This document shows positions 1 through 5,446 of a stretch of DNA of 8,187 bases, piece by piece. Source of the stretch: an uncultured Flammeovirgaceae bacterium (GTDB lineage Bacteria; Bacteroidota; Bacteroidia; Cytophagales; Cyclobacteriaceae); contig CAMPJM010000162.1 in the NCBI GenBank assembly GCA_946886805.1, positions 1-8,187 of the forward strand, written 5' to 3'. Positions within the stretch are counted from its first letter, which is position 1, and each line of letters opens with the position of its first letter. The notes under the pieces are model-generated. The model ran no database searches. It was given only the letters and a program-made list of their open reading frames with translations, and was not told where the DNA came from. The position numbers and the translations under genes are program-made.

Positions 1-33
1 ACTAGTTTTAAAACAATGAAGCTATACTTTGGA

Positions 34-51
34 GGCATGTTTTTTCATGCC
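34..51. other. Short hairpin with six-T loop upstream of the small ORF
   Basis: A 6-bp perfect inverted repeat, GGCATG at 34-39 and CATGCC at 46-51, encloses a loop of six T residues on the + strand. It lies about 30 nt before the ATG at 80, so it could form in the 5' leader of the 80-636 gene pair or mark the end of a gene to the left. No T-run follows the stem, so it is not a typical intrinsic terminator. A TATACTTTG stretch at 23-31 resembles a Bacteroidota -7 box with one extra base of spacing and might place the transcription start just before this hairpin. This is inference from position only. Confidence 0.25.
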
Positions 52-79
52 ATTACAATTATAAATAAAATTTAAGTTC

Positions 80-232
80 ATGACAAAATTTATTGTACTT
101 CTCAAACTCATAGGTATTCAATTCAGGTTGATATCAAAAAGCGGTATAAATCGTTGGCATTACAAAGCCACTTTGCTGAATTTTGCTGGCCCCGAATTAA
201 GTGATACCAAGTTCAACCCGCATAAATCATGA
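80..232 (+). CDS. Small hypothetical protein (50 aa), translationally coupled to the next gene
   Basis: An open frame of 50 codons runs from ATG at 80 to TGA at 230-232. The frame is closed upstream by TAA at 62-64, so 80 is the first available ATG. The product begins MTKFIVLLKLIGIQFRL, a hydrophobic then basic stretch, continues with a central RWHYKATLLNF segment, and ends in a polar tail. The first 18 residues are hydrophobic but too short and too basic for a confident transmembrane helix. The stop overlaps the start of the following gene as ATGA, the classic arrangement for translational coupling, which is the main reason to take it seriously. There is no Shine-Dalgarno sequence, as usual in Bacteroidota. 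I do not recognise the family. It could also be a degraded remnant of a longer gene or chance. Confidence 0.35.
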   Translation: MTKFIVLLKLIGIQFRLISKSGINRWHYKATLLNFAGPELSDTKFNPHKS

Positions 233-636
233 CTCCATTATTTAAAAAGCTCAATTTTAGGAAGCAAAAAGAAATTCTCATCTTACATCATCCAGTGGAA
301 TTTGAAGGAGAAATGAAAGTGATGGAAGAGCATACAACCATCAAGACCAGCATTAATGAAGCAAAAGAAGTGGAATTTGTTTTATCGTTTGTAAGGACGC
401 AATCCGAAATTGAAGAAATTGCACCTGCTGTTCTTGACCTACTAAAAGGGGATGGAGTAATTTGGTTTGCCTATCCAAAAGGAACTTCGAAAAAATACCA
501 CGTAGAAATAAACAGAGACAAAGGTTGGGGGATTTTAGAGAAACTGGGGCTAAAAGGAGTGCGGTCTGTGGCTATTGACAGTGATTGGAGCGCAGTACGA
601 TTTAGAAGGGTAGAATTTGTGAAATTCCGCAGTTAG
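229..636 (+). CDS. DUF3052-like protein of unknown function (135 aa)
   Basis: This is a complete small soluble protein with no signal peptide or membrane segment. The C-terminal two thirds resemble the DUF3052 family best known from Actinobacteria. A VLSFVRTQSEIEE segment near residues 51-63 is followed by a LLKGDGVIWFAYPKG block (about 72-86), matching the family's D-G-V-I-W-x-x-x-P-K signature. Near the C-terminus, AIDSDWSAVRF (about 115-125) matches the D-W-S-x-x-R/K motif. Such proteins look like a methyltransferase-type Rossmann core without an obvious SAM-binding glycine motif, and I infer no catalytic role. The start ATG overlaps the stop of the 50-codon ORF by 4 nt, so the two may be co-translated. 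The gene converges on smc, with the palindrome cluster between them. The family assignment comes from remembered motifs, not a search. Confidence 0.75.
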   Translation: MTPLFKKLNFRKQKEILILHHPVEFEGEMKVMEEHTTIKTSINEAKEVEFVLSFVRTQSEIEEIAPAVLDLLKGDGVIWFAYPKGTSKKYHVEINRDKGWGILEKLGLKGVRSVAIDSDWSAVRFRRVEFVKFRS

Positions 637-761
637 AATACTGAATAATAAGAATGATTTGAGAAGCTGAATAAAACCAGCAGGAGCTTTTTCCCAATGG
701 CAGTGAGATTGATTAAACAACGCTCTTCCGGATTTGCCCCAAAAGGATGCCTATGGCACAA

Positions 762-794
762 TCTGGAAGCTCTAACCTAGGATTTGTAATCCTA
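762..794. repeat. GGATT-type palindromic repeat, copy 1
   Basis: A TCTGGAAGCT leader at 762-771 is followed by a 7-bp stem, TAGGATT (778-784) and AATCCTA (788-794), with loop TGT. The whole 33-nt unit matches 1012-1044 at 27 of 33 positions in the same orientation. The compensating stem changes (TAGGATT/AATCCTA here, AAGGATT/AATCCTT there) show that pairing is conserved although the sequence differs, as expected of a repeat family selected for structure. Confidence 0.6.
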
Positions 795-809
795 TTTCAA
801 CAAATCTAA

Positions 810-826
810 AGGCATTGCAAATGCTT
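810..826. repeat. Variant palindrome GGCATT/AATGCT
   Basis: AGGCATT (810-816) pairs with AATGCTT (820-826) around the loop GCA, with one G-T wobble in the 7-bp stem. The geometry (7-bp stem, 3-nt loop, ATT/AAT at the loop end) is that of the neighbouring GGATT hairpins, which suggests a diverged member of the same family. Confidence 0.45.
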
Positions 827-855
827 GCTTTAATTAGACGGGATTACAAATCCCG
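827..855. repeat. GGATT-type palindromic repeat, copy 2
   Basis: A GCTTTAATTA leader (827-836) is identical to 1019-1028. It is followed by a perfect 7-bp stem, CGGGATT (839-845) and AATCCCG (849-855), around loop ACA. The loop is the reverse complement of the TGT loop in copy 1, so this hairpin core reads like an inverted copy of the first, a BIME-like alternation. Confidence 0.55.
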
Positions 856-905
856 ACCAGCGGTGTCTCTCTACTTTAGCAGCACGGCAAGTTTTAAAAA
901 GGTTT

Positions 906-920
906 CCCGCAATAAGCGGG
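906..920. repeat. Short GC-rich hairpin CCCGC/GCGGG
   Basis: A perfect 5-bp all-GC stem, CCCGC (906-910) and GCGGG (916-920), encloses the loop AATAA. It is part of the palindrome cluster but differs in loop length. It follows TTTAAAAAGGTTT, with no T-run after the stem on the + strand. Read on the - strand, the stem is followed by AAACC, so it is not a classical terminator in either direction. Confidence 0.35.
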
Positions 921-953
921 GCTAGCTTTCTTGGATGAAATTGATTTATAAAT

Positions 954-966
954 GAGCGGGACGCTC
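954..966. repeat. AGCG-RGA-CGCT hairpin, short copy
   Basis: The stem GAGCG (954-958) and CGCTC (962-966) flanks loop GGA. Its central 11 nt match the centre of the longer hairpin at 976-1000 except for one loop base (GGA against AGA). Two closely spaced copies of the same core with different outer stems suggest family members rather than chance. Confidence 0.45.
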
Positions 967-975
967 TAAGGAAAA

Positions 976-1000
976 TGGTCGTAGCGAGACGCTACGACCA
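976..1000. repeat. Perfect 11-bp-stem hairpin with AGA loop
   Basis: TGGTCGTAGCG (976-986) and CGCTACGACCA (990-1000) are exact reverse complements around the 3-nt loop AGA. This is the strongest secondary structure in the window and would form in transcripts from either strand. It has the compact stem-loop shape of a REP element. It lies about 100 nt past the smc stop codon and about 340 nt past the 229-636 gene, so it may also act as a 3'-end barrier for the smc transcript. It lacks an adjoining T-run. Confidence 0.65.
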
Positions 1001-1011
1001 GGGTAGTTTGC

Positions 1012-1044
1012 TCTGGAAGCTTTAATTAAGGATTTGCAATCCTT
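1012..1044. repeat. GGATT-type palindromic repeat, copy 3
   Basis: The unit TCTGGAAGCT (1012-1021), TTAATTA, then stem AAGGATT (1028-1034) and AATCCTT (1038-1044) with loop TGC is a direct repeat of 762-794, 250 bp away. Its GCTTTAATTA part is shared exactly with the copy at 827-855. It is the closest repeat to the smc stop codon, about 60 nt away. Confidence 0.6.
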
Positions 1045-1102
1045 TTATGCCAATTTTGATACCAGACTATCGAATTGTGCTGCTGACTTCCAATTATCCA
1101 CC

Positions 1103-4100
1103 CTACTCCGCCAACTCCCTCAAGTCCACAGGAACCACCCTTGATACACCTTGCTCAATCATGGTGATGCCATAGATTACATCTGTGCTCGCCATGGTTC
1201 GTTTGTTGTGGGTAACAATAATAAACTGCGACTCGGTGCTGAATTTTTTAATGATATTATTAAACTTATCGATATTGGCATCGTCTAACGGGGCGTCTAC
1301 CTCATCAAAAATACAAAAGGGTGCCGGTTTTAAAAGATAGATGGAAAATAGCAGAGAAGTGGCTGTCAGCGTTTTTTCACCACCCGATAATTGATTTATC
1401 GTCAACGGCCTTTTTCCTTTTGGCTTAGCCATAATTTCAATTGATGATTCCAAGGGGTTTTCAGGATCGCTCATGATCAAGTCACAGTCATCTTCCTCGG
1501 TAAACAGCGAGCGGAAAACAATGATAAAATTCTCTTTTATTTTTTGAAAAGCATCTAAAAAAGTTACTTTAGCTACCTCGTCTATTTCTTTGATCGTATT
1601 CATCAAAGAATTTTTTGCATTCACAAGATCCTCTTTTTGCTCAGAGATAAAGTCGTGCCTTTGCTTTATCTCCTCATAGGCTTCCATTGCCATTGGGTTT
1701 ATAGGCCCAATTTTTTCCATCCGCTCCTTTGCAGAATTTACTAGTTCGCGCAAATCCTGTTCGCTTAGATCTAGGGAAGCTCCTTCATTTTTATCATCGT
1801 TGTCTTCCTGATCCTCTTCCTCGATTAATGCGTCAAGGTCAATGTTAAATTCAACAGACAATCTTTCCTTGACGCTGCTTAGGGTCAGCTTGGTATCGTT
1901 GAGCTTATTTTGAAGTTCTAAAAGTATGGTGTCTGCAATTTCTCTATTTCTCTGGATTTCACGGCTTGTTTTATCGGAGCTGTCTATCTCTCCTCTCGAA
2001 GCATAATATTCTTTTTCCGCATCATTTACTCCCTGCTCAATAGCCTCCTTCTCTGTATACATCTCCAGCAGCTCATCCTCGTTTACTTCAGCACTTTCCA
2101 GTAGCGTTTTTATCTCTGTTTCATTATGTTTCAGCTCGTCCTGGTTTTTAGCTATTCTTTCAGAGCTGCTTTCGAAGGTGTTTTGTTTAAAACCTATTTC
2201 CTGTTCCAGGCTTGCAACTTTGTTTTGCTGTTGGTGAAACAGGATGTTTTCCTGATTGTAAGCAGCAGATCTCTCTGCTAAAAGCGCATTTTCCGTAATT
2301 AAATCATTGTTTATCAAGTTGATGCGCTTTTCGTAATCAGCCAAATTGCCCTTTTCTTCCCGCGCTTTTGGTTCTATATCAGCTATTTCTTCTATTAACT
2401 GCTCCAGCTTTTCTTCAATATCTTCTTTTTTGTTGCTGTTGCTGTTCAGCATCTGTGCAAGCTGTTCGTGCTTTGTTTTTACCGAAACATATTCTTGATT
2501 GATGAGGTTGATCTCTTTTTGTAATGCTTCAATTTCCTCCCGATGAGTGTTTTGCTTCAAAGCAAACAAATCTCGTTGCTCCTGCTCTAGGCTCTTTTTT
2601 ATCTGATCAATTTTTTTATGGAGGATTTTGATATCTTTATCAAGCTTCTCCAGATTTTTGGCCCTTCCTATTCTTTTTCCCTCGAACAAACCAACAGAAC
2701 CGCCAGAAACACTGAATTTCCGCCTGATTACTTTTCCACTTTGTGTTATAAAAGTGCCATCATCATGAGTCGGTATTTGATGGTAATCTCCTTGCAAAAT
2801 GTAAACACCATCCAGTATATAAGAGATCAGCTTCGCATATTTACTATCATACTCCACGATTTCAGAAGCAGGAGTAGCATTATCATACATTTTGAATTCA
2901 AAAGCATTGAATTTTTCGAATTTTTCCAATACAAAGAAATTCGCTTTTCCCTTTGCTGCATCGCTCAATAAATTTACCGCTTTGTAGGCTTGGTCTTCCG
3001 TTTCTACAATATAGTAGTTCATGTAAGACTCCAGATAGTTCTCTATGGCCACCCGGTAATTTTCGTCACAGGTAAGAATATCGGACAACAAAGGCGTATC
3101 TTTTGACCAGTGCGTGTGCTTTTTTAGAAACTTAATCGCTTCAGGAAAACCTTCCAAATTATCGACAAGGGACTTGGTGAGGTTGTATTCATTTTGAAGC
3201 GCATCAACTTTACGGCTATTCTGGGTAAGTTCTTCCCTTATTACTTCTATCGTTTTTTCAGTATCCTGGATTTGTTTTTGAATAGCATTTTCAGACGCAA
3301 CTAAAGCATCGTATTGATCATTCTTTTCGTGAAGTATCTCGGACAGTTCTACTGCCTTTTCATCAAATTCACTGAGGCTTGCCGTTTGGCTTGAATTGTC
3401 ATACGTAGCTTTTTCAAGTTCTTGCTTTAGTGATGATGATTGTAACTGCTTTATTTCCAGCGATTTGTTAAGTTGGTAGGAGATCTCCTGTTTTTCTCTA
3501 AAAGTTTTATTTATGGTATTTACTTCTTCGTGTAAGGCAGTAGTTTTCTGCTTTTGTTCGTCTAAAGTGTCTTTTAACTGCTCAAGCTTAAGAGCCGTTT
3601 CATTATATATTTTTTCAGCACTTTCTCTTTCCCTTTCAAGGCTTTGAATACTAAAAGCGGCTTTTTCGTTGCTTATTTTATCCTGCGTTAATTGCTCCTG
3701 TAGTCCTTTACTCTTATCATTTAGAAAGCGGAGTCTTTCGTTTTTTATCTTTTTATCGCTTTCGTATTGCCTGATTTTGTTTACATGCTCATTTAAAGTT
3801 TTTTGCCTGCTAGACAGTAGTTTTTCTTTGACGACCAAATCAGCTTTGGCTTTTTCCAGTTTAGCGTCCTGTTCTGCTAATTGCTTGTTTAACGAAGTCT
3901 TTTTATCCTGCTCGGCTTCTATGTCTTTTTTAAGCTTAGAATAAGCCTCAGATTGCTTCTGAATGGTTTTTTTTGCCAGTGCTATACTTGAAATTTTATA
4001 TTCTTCTTTGATCTTAAAATACCGCTCTGTTTGCTTTGCCTGCTTTTCTAATGACTTAAGGTTTTTGTTTATTTCAAATAAAAGGTCGTCAACCCTTTCT

Positions 4101-4663
4101 AAATCTGCATCAGTGCCTTCTAATTTTCGGAGGGTTTCCTTTTTACGGACTTTAAATTTCGATATCCCGGCAGCTTCTTCAAAAAGCCCTCTTCTTGAGT
4201 TATCCTTATCGTTCAGGATATCATCAACCATTTTGAGCTCGATAATGGCATAACTATTTGAGGCAATCCCGGTATCCAAAAATAGATTTGTTATATCCTT
4301 TAACCTGCAGGTTACACCATTGAGTTGGTATTCACTTTCACCGGAACGATAATACCTTCGGGTGATCGTAATTTGGGAATATTCTGTGGGCAGTAAGTTT
4401 TTTGTATTATTAAAAGTAAGCGATACCTCTGCTAACTGAGTGGGTTTCCGTGTTCTGGTGCCGTTAAAAATAACGTTTTCCATTTTGTCGGAGCGCAATG
4501 CTTTTGTCTTTTGCTCCCCTAAAACCCATCTGATAGCATCTACAACATTAGATTTTCCGCATCCATTGGGGCCAACGATGCCTGTAATCCCGGCATCAAA
4601 ATTAATCGTCATTTTATCCCCAAAACTCTTAAACCCTTTAATCTCTAATTTTGTAAGCTGCAT
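1103..4663 (-). CDS. smc: Chromosome segregation/condensation ATPase Smc (1186 aa)
   Basis: Smc is the core ATPase of the bacterial condensin, which in known systems works with ScpA and ScpB to extrude DNA loops and resolve newly replicated chromosomes in the cytoplasm. The full family layout is visible. The N-terminal head has Walker A GPNGCGKS (31-38), the Q-loop around Q51 and an R-loop region RSDKMENVIFNG. A long coiled coil rich in K, E, Q and L follows. The hinge spans about 505-665 and ends in SGGSVGLFEGKRIGR. A second coiled coil contains the conserved IGPINPMA segment near 986. The C-terminal head has signature motif LSGGEK (1092-1097), Walker B CIFDEVDAPLDD (1117-1128) and switch histidine H1152. 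Length is normal and no lesion is seen. The ATG start gives the canonical MQLTKLEIKGFKSF opening. An acidic patch lies near 945-962. scpA and scpB are not in the window. Confidence 0.98.
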   Translation of the reverse strand: MQLTKLEIKGFKSFGDKMTINFDAGITGIVGPNGCGKSNVVDAIRWVLGEQKTKALRSDKMENVIFNGTRTRKPTQLAEVSLTFNNTKNLLPTEYSQITITRRYYRSGESEYQLNGVTCRLKDITNLFLDTGIASNSYAIIELKMVDDILNDKDNSRRGLFEEAAGISKFKVRKKETLRKLEGTDADLERVDDLLFEINKNLKSLEKQAKQTERYFKIKEEYKISSIALAKKTIQKQSEAYSKLKKDIEAEQDKKTSLNKQLAEQDAKLEKAKADLVVKEKLLSSRQKTLNEHVNKIRQYESDKKIKNERLRFLNDKSKGLQEQLTQDKISNEKAAFSIQSLERERESAEKIYNETALKLEQLKDTLDEQKQKTTALHEEVNTINKTFREKQEISYQLNKSLEIKQLQSSSLKQELEKATYDNSSQTASLSEFDEKAVELSEILHEKNDQYDALVASENAIQKQIQDTEKTIEVIREELTQNSRKVDALQNEYNLTKSLVDNLEGFPEAIKFLKKHTHWSKDTPLLSDILTCDENYRVAIENYLESYMNYYIVETEDQAYKAVNLLSDAAKGKANFFVLEKFEKFNAFEFKMYDNATPASEIVEYDSKYAKLISYILDGVYILQGDYHQIPTHDDGTFITQSGKVIRRKFSVSGGSVGLFEGKRIGRAKNLEKLDKDIKILHKKIDQIKKSLEQEQRDLFALKQNTHREEIEALQKEINLINQEYVSVKTKHEQLAQMLNSNSNKKEDIEEKLEQLIEEIADIEPKAREEKGNLADYEKRINLINNDLITENALLAERSAAYNQENILFHQQQNKVASLEQEIGFKQNTFESSSERIAKNQDELKHNETEIKTLLESAEVNEDELLEMYTEKEAIEQGVNDAEKEYYASRGEIDSSDKTSREIQRNREIADTILLELQNKLNDTKLTLSSVKERLSVEFNIDLDALIEEEDQEDNDDKNEGASLDLSEQDLRELVNSAKERMEKIGPINPMAMEAYEEIKQRHDFISEQKEDLVNAKNSLMNTIKEIDEVAKVTFLDAFQKIKENFIIVFRSLFTEEDDCDLIMSDPENPLESSIEIMAKPKGKRPLTINQLSGGEKTLTATSLLFSIYLLKPAPFCIFDEVDAPLDDANIDKFNNIIKKFSTESQFIIVTHNKRTMASTDVIYGITMIEQGVSRVVPVDLRELAE

Positions 4664-4690
4664 TTAGAAAGGTTATATCTACATTAGCTA

Positions 4691-4698
4691 CAAATTTA
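4691..4698 (-). promoter_or_regulatory. Candidate -7 box of the smc promoter
   Basis: On the - strand this reads TAAATTTG, a full match to the Bacteroidota -7 consensus TAnnTTTG. Transcription would start near 4685, giving a leader of roughly 20 nt before the smc ATG. No convincing -33 TTTG/TTG element is seen at the expected spacing, so the call rests on the -7 box and its position in the divergent gap. Confidence 0.4.
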
Positions 4699-4709
4699 AA
4701 ATTATTTCT

Positions 4710-4717
4710 TAGATTTG
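4710..4717 (+). promoter_or_regulatory. Candidate -7 box for the divergent membrane-protein gene
   Basis: TAGATTTG matches TAnnTTTG and ends only 8 nt before the ATG at 4726. If it is used, the transcript would be leaderless or carry a leader of a few bases. It overlaps the region expected to be upstream promoter DNA for smc, so the two promoters would sit almost back to back. No clear -33 element is seen. Confidence 0.35.
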
Positions 4718-4725
4718 TTTGCATC

Positions 4726-5286
4726 ATGGATAATATTCAATTAATACTTTACATCGTTTTTCTGGTAGGTTACTTTCTTTTTAAGCTTTTAACTGGCAAA
4801 AAGAAGCCTGCAACACGTGAGGATACTCGTAAATTTGATCAACAGCCTGAGAGGGATTCTCCGGAGTACACATCAGAGTATGAGCAGTACGATCCTGAGG
4901 AATCCAGTCGTCCAAAATCTTTTGAAGAAATACTTGAAGAGCTGGCCGGGGGCGGTAAGCGTAAAGAAGTAGCAAGGGAAACGCAGGAAGTTAAAAAAAA
5001 TATCCAACGGAAAGAGGAAAAATTAGGCGAAGATTTTCCTCAAGTAGGAAAGAATTTTGAAGCGAGTGGAAATGAGGTATATCAAAAATCTATCAACGAT
5101 GCTAAAAAATATTCCACTTTAGATGAACGTATTGATCTTGAGAACCTTGATATAAATAGAAAAGAGGTTGTGGAAATTGAGGAATTGGAGGAACAAAAAT
5201 CCAATCCATATCTAGATATGTTCTCCAACCTTGAAGATGCAAAAAAAGCTATTGTAATGACGGAGATATTAAACAGGAAGTACTGA
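4726..5286 (+). CDS. Membrane-anchored hypothetical protein with charged cytoplasmic tail (186 aa)
   Basis: The function is unknown. Residues about 4-23 form a single hydrophobic helix (IQLILYIVFLVGYFLFKLL) followed at once by GKKK, which predicts one transmembrane anchor with the rest of the protein in the cytoplasm. The remainder is strongly charged and probably largely disordered, with an E/P/S-rich stretch near 40-65 (including SFEEILEELAGG) and a K/E-rich middle. The last part, NPYLDMFSNLEDAKKAIVMTEILNRKY, ends in the EILNRKY tail that I recall from many small Bacteroidota hypothetical proteins, so the C-terminus is probably the conserved functional part. The gene is divergent from smc, with 62 bp between start codons. 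The first ATG is preferred because it opens the transmembrane segment directly. There is no signal-peptidase site or lipobox. I would not assign it a role in chromosome segregation from position alone. Confidence 0.8.
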   Translation: MDNIQLILYIVFLVGYFLFKLLTGKKKPATREDTRKFDQQPERDSPEYTSEYEQYDPEESSRPKSFEEILEELAGGGKRKEVARETQEVKKNIQRKEEKLGEDFPQVGKNFEASGNEVYQKSINDAKKYSTLDERIDLENLDINRKEVVEIEELEEQKSNPYLDMFSNLEDAKKAIVMTEILNRKY

Positions 5287-5446
5287 GAAAGGTCAATCGT
5301 ATTAATTATATAGCACGTTTGTTTAATTTTTATTCCAGCTATTTTTCAACCTAAGCGACGGGTATAAAATAATATTGATCCTAATTGTTTTTGTTGTGAA
5401 AGCAAAAGGCTCAATTAATATTCCTGTTGAAACTCGATAATGATTG
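5287..5446 (+). other. Intergenic gap without a clear signal
   Basis: This AT-rich 160-bp gap lies between two co-directional genes. There is no stem-loop with a T-run to end the upstream transcript. TAATATTG at 5370-5377 differs from the -7 consensus TAnnTTTG at one position and is the best, though weak, promoter candidate for the helicase gene. The size of the gap argues for a separate promoter rather than an operon. Confidence 0.3.

Larger units (their letters stand above)
748..1044. repeat. Cluster of REP-like short palindromes between convergent genes
   Basis: The 466-bp gap at 637-1102 between two converging genes contains no credible ORF. Instead it holds at least seven short inverted repeats in about 300 bp, nearly all with 3-nt loops: 778-794, 810-826, 839-855, 906-920 (5-nt loop), 954-966 and 976-1000, then 1028-1044, plus a weak 4-bp stem at 748-758. 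Several share core sequences: a GGATT/AATCC type and an AGCG-RGA-CGCT type. This is the architecture of REP/BIME elements mobilised in trans by REP-associated (RAYT, Y1-type) transposases. No transposase gene is present in the window. Transcripts from either side would fold here, so the cluster may also help end transcription or protect 3' ends. Positions 637-747 hold nothing recognisable. Confidence 0.6.

Noticed and set aside
16..75. A 19-codon ORF starting MKLYFGG ahead of the small coupled ORF
   Set aside because: It is very short, spans the T-loop hairpin, and has no recognisable features or support beyond an open frame.
976..1000. Classical rho-independent terminator
   Set aside because: The stem is strong but no T-run follows on either strand, so it is described as a REP-like hairpin instead.
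748..1044. CRISPR array
   Set aside because: The repeats are short, differ in sequence and spacing, and are palindromic with 3-nt loops. There are no uniform spacers and no cas genes.
2618..2971. Open frame of 117 codons on the + strand inside smc
   Set aside because: It lies wholly antisense to the intact Smc hinge region, and its translation has the composition of a reverse-strand shadow.
4679..4684. An ATG-TAG start-stop pair on the - strand in the presumed smc leader
   Set aside because: It would lie at or before the expected transcription start. A six-base match is easily chance, and nothing else suggests a regulatory minimal ORF.
5444..5446. TTG as the helicase start codon, adding one residue
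   Set aside because: An ATG follows immediately at 5447 and no ribosome-binding sequence favours TTG. ATG is the likelier start in this group.
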